A program made the position numbers and the translations under genes. Shown here piece by piece: positions 7,077-14,236 of a DNA stretch of 14,236 bases. This stretch comes from JBBQXY01 sp051004815 (lineage in GTDB: Bacteria > Chloroflexota > Ktedonobacteria > Ktedonobacterales > Ktedonobacteraceae). The stretch is from assembly GCA_051004815.1 (NCBI GenBank), contig JBPCJY010000233.1, positions 1 through 14,236 of the forward strand. The letters run 5' to 3'. The notes beneath the pieces were generated by a model, which had not been told where the DNA came from, made no database searches, and saw nothing but the letters and a program-made list of their open reading frames with translations. How positions within the stretch are numbered: the first letter of the stretch is position 1; every line of letters begins with the position of its first letter.

Positions 7077-8810
7077 ATGGACGGACTTCAACGTCGTATT
7101 CAGATCGCACGCGGTACGCAGCCGGCTGACCTTGTGCTGCGTAATGCGCGACTGGTGAATGTGTGTAGTGGCGAATGTTATCCCGCGGATGTGGCTATTG
7201 CTGATGGCATCATCGTGGGTATAGGTGCGGAGGGAGATGGGTATCATGCATCCGAGGAGCGTGACCTGCAAGGACGCTGGTTGGCACCGGGACTGATTGA
7301 TGGTCATATGCATATTGAAAGTACCATGTTGCTGCTCTCGGAGTTTACGCGCATCGTCACGCCGCGTGGTATTACCGCCGTTATGCTTGATCCGCATGAA
7401 TTTGCCAATGTGCTGGGTGTCGAGGGTATTCGGTATGTGCTGGAATCTGGTCGTGGTCTACCGCTTTCGGCTTATGTTATGCTCTCGTCGTGCGTGCCAG
7501 CTTCGGCTTATGAAAGTCCCTATCGCGTGTTGATGGCCGATGATTTGTTGCCACTGTTGGAAGATGAGCGCGTGTTGGGGTTGGCGGAGATGATGAATAT
7601 GCCGGGGGTCTTGCAAGGCGATGAGCAGGTGCTGGCGAAAATTGTGGCGACGCAGCGGCATGGGCTGGTCGTTGATGGACACGCTCCTGGCTTGAGTGGA
7701 CATGACCTGTGTGCATATGCCACAGCGGGTGTCATGTCCGACCACGAATGTACGACCCTGGAAGAGGCACGTCAACGCATTCGCCTGGGCATGTGGCTGA
7801 TGATTCGCGAAGGTTCGGCTGCGCGTAACCTGGACGCGCTGCTGCCATTGGTCAAGGAACTGCACCCGCCGCGTGTCTTTTTTGTCACCGATGATCGTGA
7901 CCCGCAAGACTTGACCACGCGTGGGCATATCGACTCGATGGTGCGCCGTGCTATCGAACTGGGGCTGGATGCCGTCGAGGCGATACGTCTCGCTTCTTAT
8001 AATACCGCGCAATATTTCCGCCTGTATGACCGGGGAGCGGTCGCACCCGGCTTTGTGGCTGACCTCGTGGTGTTGGATGATCTCAACACGTTCCAGGTTG
8101 AATCAGTGTACAAAGATGGGTCATTAGTTGCGCAAAATGGTACCTTGCTGGTGGATATACCGACCGCGCCCAGCGCGTTTACCGACATTACCGGCACGGT
8201 GCATATGGGCGATATTCGCGTAGACGATCTACGAATGAAGGGTGAGCCGGGGCTGGTTGAGGTGGTGGGAATTGAGCCGGGGCAGATTACGACGAAGCAT
8301 TTACGGGAAGAGGCTCCTATCCGTGATGGCGAGATTGTTGCCGATCCCGCTCGCGACCTGCTCAAACTGGTGGTGATTGAGCGGCATCATGCCAGTGGGC
8401 GTGTTGGTCTGGGGCTGGTCAAGGGCTTTGGACTGCGTAAAGGGGCGATTGCCTCAAGTGTGGCGCATGATGCACACAATCTGGTGATCGCGGGCGTCGA
8501 TGATAGCGATATTTTGTTGGCGGCTCGTACATTGGAAGCGATAGGTGGTGGCTTTATCTGTGTCGTCGATGGCGAAGTACGCGCCTGTGTACCCCTGCCG
8601 TATGGAGGACTAGTTTCGCCATTGCCGGCAGCTGAACTGGTGCAGCAATTGCTTGTGCTTGATGCTGCTGCCGCAGAACTTGGTTGCACGCTGGAGCACC
8701 CCTGCATGACGCTGAGTTTCCTGTCGCTCTCGGTCATTCCAGCGTTGAAACTGACTGACCAGGGTATTATTGATGTTGAAACGTTTACGTTGCTGCCATT
8801 ACAAAGGTAG
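7077..8810 (+). CDS. ade: Adenine deaminase
   Basis: Adenine deaminase of the AdeC type, an amidohydrolase that converts adenine to hypoxanthine and ammonia in the cytoplasm. At 577 residues it has the usual length of bacterial AdeC. Seen in order: the N-terminal small domain RNARLVNVCSGE (22-33); the metal-binding start of the barrel GLIDGHMHIEST (72-83, with H77 and H79); DPHEFANVLG (105-114); VDGHAPG (199-205, H202); SDHE (221-224, H223); the catalytic-type TDDRDP (271-276); and RLASYNTAQYF (304-314), followed by RGAVAPGFVADLVVLDDL. The C-terminal AdeC domain is intact (VAHDAHNLVIAGVDDSDI and GGLVSPLP). The start is set by AAGGAGGG six bases upstream. The gene heads an operon; the next start is only six bases past its stop. 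Its product hypoxanthine is the natural substrate of the hydroxylase encoded next. Confidence 0.95.
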   Translation: MDGLQRRIQIARGTQPADLVLRNARLVNVCSGECYPADVAIADGIIVGIGAEGDGYHASEERDLQGRWLAPGLIDGHMHIESTMLLLSEFTRIVTPRGITAVMLDPHEFANVLGVEGIRYVLESGRGLPLSAYVMLSSCVPASAYESPYRVLMADDLLPLLEDERVLGLAEMMNMPGVLQGDEQVLAKIVATQRHGLVVDGHAPGLSGHDLCAYATAGVMSDHECTTLEEARQRIRLGMWLMIREGSAARNLDALLPLVKELHPPRVFFVTDDRDPQDLTTRGHIDSMVRRAIELGLDAVEAIRLASYNTAQYFRLYDRGAVAPGFVADLVVLDDLNTFQVESVYKDGSLVAQNGTLLVDIPTAPSAFTDITGTVHMGDIRVDDLRMKGEPGLVEVVGIEPGQITTKHLREEAPIRDGEIVADPARDLLKLVVIERHHASGRVGLGLVKGFGLRKGAIASSVAHDAHNLVIAGVDDSDILLAARTLEAIGGGFICVVDGEVRACVPLPYGGLVSPLPAAELVQQLLVLDAAAAELGCTLEHPCMTLSFLSLSVIPALKLTDQGIIDVETFTLLPLQR

Positions 8811-8816
8811 AAAACA

Positions 8817-9782
8817 ATGCTATTGAATCTTCTGGAATATGCATGGGCTGAACATTTAGACGAGGCTCTGATGTTGCTTTCGCGTACAGATATGAAGACG
8901 GTGCCGCTGGCTGGTGGCACTTATTTGCTGGGCCAGGTCGATGACAGTATTCAAGCGGTCGTCGATTTGCGTGACCTGGAACTGGCCTATATTACGGAGG
9001 ATGCACACGGCGTCCATATTGGTGCCATGAGTACTTTGCAGAGTATGGTCGATGCGCCGGTATTGCAAGAACTGGCGTCGGGTTTACTGTCGCGTGCAGC
9101 CCTGGCTTCATCGTTCTCGCGCTTGATTCGCAACGGTGCGACGCTGGGTGGCACGCTTGGTGCGGGAGTAGCTTCACAAGCTGATTTGCTGACGGCCCTT
9201 GCCGTGCTGGATGCTGAGGTGGTAGTACGCTCAGGTTCCAAAACCCAGGTCAACCTGAGCGGAGGAACGCTGGAACATCCTGGCCTGGCCCTCTCTGGTG
9301 TGACCTATAAAGGGAAACAGGAGCGGCATATTCCCTTTAGTGCCATCTTTTCTGAGCGGCGTCCCAATGAACTGATACTTGAAGTAATCGTTCCGCGACT
9401 CGTGCATAGTGGTGCCGCGTTTATGCGTGTTGGGCGTACACCTACAGATGTGGCCTTGTTGAATGTTGCTGCTTTCGTGCAGGTGACAAATGGCGTCTTC
9501 GCGCAGGTGCGCGTTGCACTGGGCGGCGTCAATATGGAGCCAGTGCGTTTGTTAGCGACAGAGAGACAGTTAGAGGGTCAGCCTATTTCTGGTGCTGAGG
9601 ATGCTCAGCTACTAGTTACAGCACTCAATGCTGGTATAGCTGAATTCCAACCTCCTAGCGATTTTCGGGCCAGCAGCGGTTATCGACGAGTGTGCGGTAT
9701 GAACCTCGCATTGCGTGCGCTGGAAGAGGCAATGAATATTTCACGCGGATACGATGTGGTTTTGCCAGAAGGGAGTAAGTAG
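8817..9782 (+). CDS. FAD-binding subunit of a xanthine dehydrogenase-type molybdenum hydroxylase
   Basis: A 321-residue electron-transfer subunit that takes electrons from the iron-sulphur clusters to FAD and on to an acceptor. Seen: the flavin-binding motif LAGGTYLLG (31-39) and IRNGATLGGTLG (104-115), which binds the diphosphate in this family, then a C-terminal CO-dehydrogenase-flavoprotein-type domain (about 170-310) ending in SSGYRRV (286-292). The Asp usually seen in the AGGTDLL motif is Tyr here. The order FAD subunit then Mo subunit, as well as the size, match YgfM/XdhB-like proteins. AAAGGT at 8803-8808, inside the end of ade, serves as ribosome binding site, eight bases from the ATG. 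The next gene starts three bases after the stop, so the subunits are made together. Confidence 0.9.
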   Translation: MLLNLLEYAWAEHLDEALMLLSRTDMKTVPLAGGTYLLGQVDDSIQAVVDLRDLELAYITEDAHGVHIGAMSTLQSMVDAPVLQELASGLLSRAALASSFSRLIRNGATLGGTLGAGVASQADLLTALAVLDAEVVVRSGSKTQVNLSGGTLEHPGLALSGVTYKGKQERHIPFSAIFSERRPNELILEVIVPRLVHSGAAFMRVGRTPTDVALLNVAAFVQVTNGVFAQVRVALGGVNMEPVRLLATERQLEGQPISGAEDAQLLVTALNAGIAEFQPPSDFRASSGYRRVCGMNLALRALEEAMNISRGYDVVLPEGSK

Positions 9783-9785
9783 AGA

Positions 9786-12770
9786 ATGGAGCTTGAACTA
9801 CGCATAAACGGAATTGTTAAAAGCCTGGACGTAGCTCCTAACGAATCGTTGATGACACTATTGCGTTCGGAGGGTTATTTTAGCGTCAAGCACGGTTGCG
9901 AGACGGGTGAATGTGGTGCCTGTACCGTGCTGGTGGATGGGGAGCCACGGCCTAGCTGTGTGATGTTAGCGGCTCAGGCGGGTGGGTGTACGCTCACTAC
10001 GGTAGAAAGTTTGGGATCGGCCCGTAAACTGCATCCGTTACAGGAAGCTTTTGTTGATAGTGGAGCAATACAGTGCGGTTTTTGTACGCCTGGGATGGTG
10101 CTTTCAGCGCATGCTCTTTTACAACGCAATCCTGACCCCAGCGAGGTAGAGGTACGCGATGCCCTGTCCGGAAATTTGTGTCGCTGCACCGGCTATGTCA
10201 AACCTGTGCAGGCGGTTTTGCGAGCGGCGGCTATTTTGCGTGGTGAGTCTTTCGCGTCGCTGAGCCGACCAGGCTCTACAGAAAATTATACGTCGTGGGA
10301 CCCGGGTCGTTCGCCGCTGGAACATGCTGAGCATGGGGCTGGCAGTGCGGACGATGAAGAGGGTGGTTCTGCTCGTTCTGGTCGCGGCAACGATACCCCC
10401 ACGACCGATGGAGATGGAGCGAACGGTGGTGGGGTTGCGACGTTGGTTGGCACGCGTGCCGCCGTTGACCTCAGCATTGTAGGCAAGCCTGAGCGCAAGG
10501 TGGATGCCATTAAACTTGTGACGGGTAAACCAGCCTATGTGGATGACATTGAACTACGCAATATGCTGCATGGGAAATTGCTCACCAGCCCTCATGCGCA
10601 CGCGATAATTCGCGATATTGACGCGTCGGAAGCACGCGCCTTGCCAGGGGTGCATGCCGTGCTAACCTATAAAGATGTGCCACGTATACCCTATACGACG
10701 GCGGGTCAGTCATGGCCGGAACCGGGGCCGCACGACCAGTATTGTCTGGATAATCGAGTGCGTTTCGTAGGTGATCGCGTGGCGGCGGTGGCTGCCGAAA
10801 CGGCGGAAATTGCCGAGCAAGCTCTGAGGTTGATCCATGTCGATTATGAGATTCTACCGGCCCTGCTTGATCCACGGCTGGCGACTGCACCTGATGCACC
10901 ACGCATTCATCCAGAACCGGAGTCGTATCGCATACATGACGCGGCGCGGAACGTGGCGGCGCATCTGCACGCGGAAATAGGCGATCTTGAGCGCGGCTTC
11001 GCGGAATCAGACCTGGTGGTCGAGGGTGAATACATTGTACCGCAGGTACAACAGACGCCCATCGAAAACCATATCGTGATTACCTACTGGGACGAAGATG
11101 ATCGGCTTGTGGTGCGCACCAGCACGCAGGTTCCTTTCCATGTACGGCGCATCATTGCGCCTATCATTGGGTTGCCACCCCGTCGCATACGCGTCATCAA
11201 GCCACGCATTGGTGGCGGTTTTGGCGTGAAGCAGGAAGTGCTGCTCGAAGATATTTGCGCCATGCTGACTATCGCCACAGAGCGACCGGTCAAGCTGGAA
11301 TTCTCACGCGCTGAAGAGTTCCGCAGCAGCCGTTCGCGCCATCCCCAGATTATACACATGAAAACGGGCGTGAAACGCGACGGCACAATCATTGCTAACG
11401 AGATGACGCTGCTGGCGAACACAGGTGCCTATGGGACACATTCTCTCACGGTGCAGAGCAATACGGGTTCCAAGACATTGCCAATCTATCCCTGCGCGAA
11501 TATCCGCTTTACCGCGGAGGTGGTCTATACCAATCTGCCACCTGCCGGTGCTTTTCGCGGTTATGGTGTTCCCCAGGGCTTCTTTGCGCTGGAAAGTCAC
11601 ATCGACGAGGTTGCCAAACAGTTGGTCATGGATGCGTTGGCATTGCGACGCAAAAACTGGCTGAAAGAGGGCGATGAAAATCCGTTAGCGAAAGCTCTGG
11701 GCGAAGGGAAAGAGGGATACACACAGATCATCGAAAGCTGTGGACTGCCACAATGCTTGCAGATTGTCGAAGAGAAGCTCAACTGGCAGGAGAAACGCGG
11801 CAAAGGTGGTACGGGGCGTTTCCGGCGCGGCGTGGGAGTCTCGTTGGCGATGCATGGCACGGCTATTCCAGGACTAGATATGGGTGGGGCCAGTATCAAG
11901 CTGAACGACGATGGTTCATTCAACATCCTTGTGGGAGCGACGGATATTGGCACTGGCTCTGATACGGTGATTGCACAGATCGCGGCGGAGGTACTGGGTG
12001 TGCGCATGGAAGATATCATTATGCACTCGTCGGATACCGATTTCGCGCCCTTTGATACGGGAGCGTATGCCTCTTCCACGACCTATATTAGCGGCGGGGC
12101 GACGAAAAAGGCGGCAGAGCAGGTGCGTATGCAGATGCTGGACGTGGCGGGAAAGATGCTCAACGCCAATCCTGAGACGCTAACTATTAGCAATCGCGTC
12201 ATTACCGCACCCAACGGGCAGACGGTCACAGTTTCGCAGGTGGCATTGCATTCTTTGCATGTCGAAAATCAGCAGCAGATCATGTCTACTGCTTCCTGGA
12301 TGAGCTATAATTCACCGCCGCCTTTCGCAGCGCAGGGGGCGGAAGTTGAGGTAGATACCGAGACGGGAGTTGTGCGAGTGCTCAACGCAATTTCAGCCGT
12401 TGATGCCGGTCGGGTCGTGAATCCGATTATGGCCGAGGGCCAGATTGAGGGCGGTGCTACACAAGCGTTGGGCTATGGCGTCTGTGAAGAGATGGTCTAT
12501 GATCAGAACGGGGCATTGCTCACCACAAACCTCAGCGATTATCGCATCTACAATGCGGTGGATATGCCACAGATGCAGTCGTACCTGGTTGAGACGCATG
12601 ATCCCTTCGGCCCCTTTGGTGTCAAAGCTATCGCGGAAATACCTATCGATGGGATGGCACCAGCCGTGGCGAATGCCGTGGCCGATGCTCTCGGCATCCG
12701 TGTTAATCAGATACCACTGACGCCGGAACGGGTGTTGAAGGCTATTCATGCATATGGTGATAGGAAGTAG
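9786..12770 (+). CDS. Fused 2Fe-2S/molybdopterin subunit of a xanthine dehydrogenase-type hydroxylase (XdhD-like)
   Basis: A 994-residue fusion of the iron-sulphur and molybdenum subunits that would hydroxylate a purine such as hypoxanthine. Seen: a plant-type 2Fe-2S domain with C38, C43, C46 and C58; an all-helical 2Fe-2S domain with C97, C100, C132 and C134 (QCGFCTPG and LCRCTGY); a hydrophilic Gly/Asp/Ser-rich linker (about 155-228); then the Mo domain from VGKPERKVDAIKLVTGKPAY (232-251). Cofactor and active-site motifs are RIGGGFGVK (474-482), GAFRGYGVPQG (588-598), GATDIGTGSDT (717-727) and VKAIAEIP (946-953), with E951 aligning with the catalytic Glu. The usual GQG of the cofactor loop reads GTG. 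FAD is on the separate upstream subunit, the same split as E. coli YgfM/XdhD. The residues around the active site (FRGYG) fit purine or aldehyde hydroxylases, not CO dehydrogenase. Substrate is inferred from ade. Confidence 0.9.
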   Translation: MELELRINGIVKSLDVAPNESLMTLLRSEGYFSVKHGCETGECGACTVLVDGEPRPSCVMLAAQAGGCTLTTVESLGSARKLHPLQEAFVDSGAIQCGFCTPGMVLSAHALLQRNPDPSEVEVRDALSGNLCRCTGYVKPVQAVLRAAAILRGESFASLSRPGSTENYTSWDPGRSPLEHAEHGAGSADDEEGGSARSGRGNDTPTTDGDGANGGGVATLVGTRAAVDLSIVGKPERKVDAIKLVTGKPAYVDDIELRNMLHGKLLTSPHAHAIIRDIDASEARALPGVHAVLTYKDVPRIPYTTAGQSWPEPGPHDQYCLDNRVRFVGDRVAAVAAETAEIAEQALRLIHVDYEILPALLDPRLATAPDAPRIHPEPESYRIHDAARNVAAHLHAEIGDLERGFAESDLVVEGEYIVPQVQQTPIENHIVITYWDEDDRLVVRTSTQVPFHVRRIIAPIIGLPPRRIRVIKPRIGGGFGVKQEVLLEDICAMLTIATERPVKLEFSRAEEFRSSRSRHPQIIHMKTGVKRDGTIIANEMTLLANTGAYGTHSLTVQSNTGSKTLPIYPCANIRFTAEVVYTNLPPAGAFRGYGVPQGFFALESHIDEVAKQLVMDALALRRKNWLKEGDENPLAKALGEGKEGYTQIIESCGLPQCLQIVEEKLNWQEKRGKGGTGRFRRGVGVSLAMHGTAIPGLDMGGASIKLNDDGSFNILVGATDIGTGSDTVIAQIAAEVLGVRMEDIIMHSSDTDFAPFDTGAYASSTTYISGGATKKAAEQVRMQMLDVAGKMLNANPETLTISNRVITAPNGQTVTVSQVALHSLHVENQQQIMSTASWMSYNSPPPFAAQGAEVEVDTETGVVRVLNAISAVDAGRVVNPIMAEGQIEGGATQALGYGVCEEMVYDQNGALLTTNLSDYRIYNAVDMPQMQSYLVETHDPFGPFGVKAIAEIPIDGMAPAVANAVADALGIRVNQIPLTPERVLKAIHAYGDRK

Positions 12771-12933
12771 GCTTACACAGGGAGGTTTTGCAACGCCTGC
12801 TTCCTCGCCTTGTCATTCTGAGCGCAGCGAAGAATCTGCCTGCCCCGAGAGATTCTTCGCTGCGCTCAGAATGACAAGGCGAGGAATGACCGGTTCTGGA
12901 ACTGGGTGGTGAAAAAAACCTCCCTGTGCAAGC
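12771..12933. repeat. 163-bp nested inverted repeat with three-way-junction potential
   Basis: Outer arms 12771-12789 and 12915-12933 are inverted copies of 19 bases with one mismatch (A12775 against C12929). Inside them is a perfect 37-bp inverted repeat (12801-12837 with 12850-12886) around a 12-base loop. A third small hairpin, CCGGTTC (12890-12896) with GAACTGG (12899-12905), lies in the right-hand spacer. The inner arm contains the core GTCATTCTGAGCGCAGCGAA, which from memory resembles a motif scattered between genes in many Chloroflexota and other genomes. The element starts at the base after the hydroxylase stop codon. It has no open frame. No T run follows on the plus strand, so a classic intrinsic terminator is not evident, though it may reduce read-through to the next gene. 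Confidence 0.85.
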
Positions 12934-12934
12934 C

Positions 12935-12957
12935 CCTCGCGGGTACCTAGAGCGAGG
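12935..12957 (+). other. Small hairpin upstream of the cysteine synthase gene
   Basis: CCTCGC (12935-12940) pairs with GCGAGG (12952-12957) around an 11-base loop that contains the palindrome GGTACC. It lies two bases after the large nested repeat and 44 bases before the start codon of the next gene. It has no T run and may simply be part of the leader. I see no riboswitch or T-box elements. Confidence 0.3.
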
Positions 12958-12985
12958 TGAAGGCAGAAATTTGTTTGATAGATTT

Positions 12986-12992
12986 AGGGAGG
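12986..12992 (+). promoter_or_regulatory. Ribosome binding site that decides the cysteine synthase start
   Basis: AGGGAGG stands nine bases before ATG 13002. A GTG at 12957 is in frame but would place this site inside the coding region. It would also add 15 residues that the family does not have. Confidence 0.8.
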
Positions 12993-13001
12993 AATTTTCT
13001 C

Positions 13002-14039
13002 ATGGTTGATTGGAATAGACGGGCGCAGATAGCGGAAAGTATTTTGGATACGGCGGGGATGACGCCGATGGTACGTTTGCGGCGCGTGGTTGGGGATGTG
13101 AAGCCGACTATTGTTGCTAAAATTGAATATTTCAACCCTAGCGGCAGCGTCAAAGATCGTATTTTGCATTTCCTGGTCTCGGAGGCGGAGCGACGTGGCG
13201 ACCTGCGCCCAGGCATGAGTATTATTGAGGGTACGACTGGCAATACTGGTATTGCCACATCCTGCGTAGCGGCCGCCAAGGGATATCAGGCGGTAATCGT
13301 TATGCCAGAAGGAATGAGTGATGAACGCAAGAAGACTATCCGCGCTTATGGGGCGGAGTTGGTACTTACGCCTGGTGCTGAGAGCGATGTAGACCTGGTG
13401 ATTGAGAAGGTCAAGGAACTCAAAGCTGCTGCCCCTGGCAAGTATTGGGAAGTTGGGCAGTTCGTCAATGTCGATAATATCGAGGCGCATTATCGCACCA
13501 CTGGGCCGGAAATCTGGGAACAGACGGAGGGTAAAGTTGGTGCATTGGTCTTATCCCAGGGGACAGGTGGTACTGTGACAGGTGCGGGTAAATATCTCAA
13601 AGAACAGAATCCCGACATCAAAATCTTTGCTGTTGAGCCTGACGAGTGCGATATCCTGGCGGGTGGTTCGTGGGGAGCGCACAAAATCGAAGGTATTGGC
13701 GACGGCTTTATCCCCGAAGTGTTGCATGTTGAATACCTGGATGGTGTTGTGACCACAACCTCGGATGAGGCACTCGAAATGGCGCGTCGCCTGTCGCGGG
13801 AAGAGGGTATCTTCTGTGGTATCTCGTCGGGCTGCAACGTGGCGGCTGCCGTGAAGGTAGCGCGTCGCTATCCCGATATCGGAATGATCGTCACTGTTCT
13901 CTCCGACAACGGCCTACGCTACTTTTCGACTGAATTGTGCGGTGTCGAGACCGAGCTGGAAGTCCCAGACCGTGAGCATCCCATCAGTGATGAAGACAAA
14001 GCGAAGCTAGCGCGAGTGAAATTAGAAGTGATTCGGTAG
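13002..14039 (+). CDS. cysK: Cysteine synthase (O-acetylserine sulfhydrylase)-type PLP enzyme
   Basis: A 345-residue fold-type II PLP enzyme, probably making cysteine from O-acetylserine and sulphide. Seen: NPSGSVKDRI (45-54) with the PLP lysine K51; the substrate loop EGTTGNTGIA (76-85); VIVMPEGMSDERKKTIRAYGAELVLTPG in the middle of the catalytic core; TTGPEIWEQTEGKVGALV (166-183); the phosphate-binding SQGTGGTVTG (185-194); HKIEGIGDGFIPEVL (227-241); and GISSGCN (273-279), whose Ser normally faces the pyridine nitrogen. Cystathionine beta-synthase is a close relative, but no C-terminal CBS regulatory domain is present. The C-terminus adds about 30 charged residues. It is separated from the hydroxylase operon by 231 bases, including the large repeat, so independent expression is possible. 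A link through sulphur supply for the molybdenum enzyme is only speculation. Confidence 0.87.
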   Translation: MVDWNRRAQIAESILDTAGMTPMVRLRRVVGDVKPTIVAKIEYFNPSGSVKDRILHFLVSEAERRGDLRPGMSIIEGTTGNTGIATSCVAAAKGYQAVIVMPEGMSDERKKTIRAYGAELVLTPGAESDVDLVIEKVKELKAAAPGKYWEVGQFVNVDNIEAHYRTTGPEIWEQTEGKVGALVLSQGTGGTVTGAGKYLKEQNPDIKIFAVEPDECDILAGGSWGAHKIEGIGDGFIPEVLHVEYLDGVVTTTSDEALEMARRLSREEGIFCGISSGCNVAAAVKVARRYPDIGMIVTVLSDNGLRYFSTELCGVETELEVPDREHPISDEDKAKLARVKLEVIR

Positions 14040-14079
14040 TTGCAGTATCCTACGATGTTAGCAAGCGATCAGGACATTC

Positions 14080-14166
14080 GCGAACCCCTTCAAGGCGAGC
14101 GAACCCCCCACCAGGGCGACGGCGAACCCCCCACCAGGGCGACGGCGAACCCCTACCAGGGCGGCC
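14080..14166. repeat. 23-bp GC-rich tandem repeat
   Basis: The unit GCGAACCCCCCACCAGGGCG plus ACG occurs exactly twice (14099-14121 and 14122-14144). It is flanked by a shorter diverged copy on the left (14080-14098) and a copy missing two C on the right (from 14145). The units are directly adjacent with no unique spacers, so this is not a CRISPR array. Each unit contains CCC...GGG bases that could form weak hairpins. Confidence 0.85.
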
Positions 14167-14236
14167 GCCAAGGGTTCCCCCCACCGGCCCAAAGGGGCGC
14201 TGTGAAGAGCTCCGCGAGGGGGAAGGGAGGATGGGG
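14167..14236. other. GC-rich non-coding right edge
   Basis: After the tandem repeat the sequence carries C-rich then G-rich tracts (CCCCCC near 14177-14182; GGGGGAAGGGAGGATGGGG at the edge). I see no coding frame, and no clear terminator for the cysteine synthase gene between its stop and the window end. Confidence 0.4.

Noticed and set aside
12957..13001. Longer cysteine synthase starting at GTG 12957
   Set aside because: The AGGGAGG ribosome binding site lies inside this extension and fits ATG 13002; the added 15 residues are not family-like, and the GTG sits in a hairpin arm.
14080..14166. CRISPR array
   Set aside because: The repeat units are directly adjacent with no unique spacers, and no cas genes are present.

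Overview
The window looks like a piece of chromosome from a soil-type member of the Chloroflexota, most plausibly class Ktedonobacteria. This is an inference from gene style: a zinc-ribbon/transmembrane/Thr-Pro-tail protein, a MacB-like permease, a fused molybdenum hydroxylase, moderate GC and interspersed palindromic repeats. No rRNA or other marker gene is present to prove it.

Layout from left to right. A plus-strand pair comes first: a YqeC-type GTP/ATP-loop accessory protein of molybdenum hydroxylases (150-905), then a large two-module FtsX/MacB-like ABC permease (933-3776). This pair ends in a perfect 26-bp palindrome that fills the gap to a convergent minus-strand pair. That pair is a 61-residue single-span membrane protein (4798-4983) followed by a URO-D-fold protein (3833-4783) that lacks the HemE catalytic loop. 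An AT-rich divergent spacer follows. After it comes a zinc-ribbon, membrane-anchored protein with two extracytoplasmic beta-sandwich repeats and a Thr/Pro tail (5367-6764), closed by a clear intrinsic terminator.

The core of the window is a tight three-gene operon at 7077-12770: adenine deaminase, then the FAD subunit of a xanthine-dehydrogenase-type enzyme, then a single polypeptide carrying both 2Fe-2S domains and the molybdopterin domain. Intergenic gaps are only 6 and 3 nt. Adenine deaminase makes hypoxanthine, the usual substrate of such a hydroxylase, so the operon reads as adenine -> hypoxanthine -> xanthine/urate. The separate FAD subunit plus fused FeS-Mo subunit matches the E. coli YgfM/XdhD arrangement. 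Together with yqeC in the same window, this suggests a selenium-dependent molybdenum hydroxylase, although selD, yqeB and xdhC-type genes are not visible here.

Downstream, a 163-bp nested inverted repeat that can fold as a three-way junction begins at the base after the FeS-Mo stop codon. It separates the operon from a cysteine-synthase-type PLP enzyme (13002-14039). The window ends in GC-rich non-coding DNA with a 23-bp tandem repeat.

The least explained items are the two large palindromes, the permease without an ATPase (with a well-formed ribosome binding site and start codon leading only into the palindrome), and the possible selenium-dependent purine hydroxylase.
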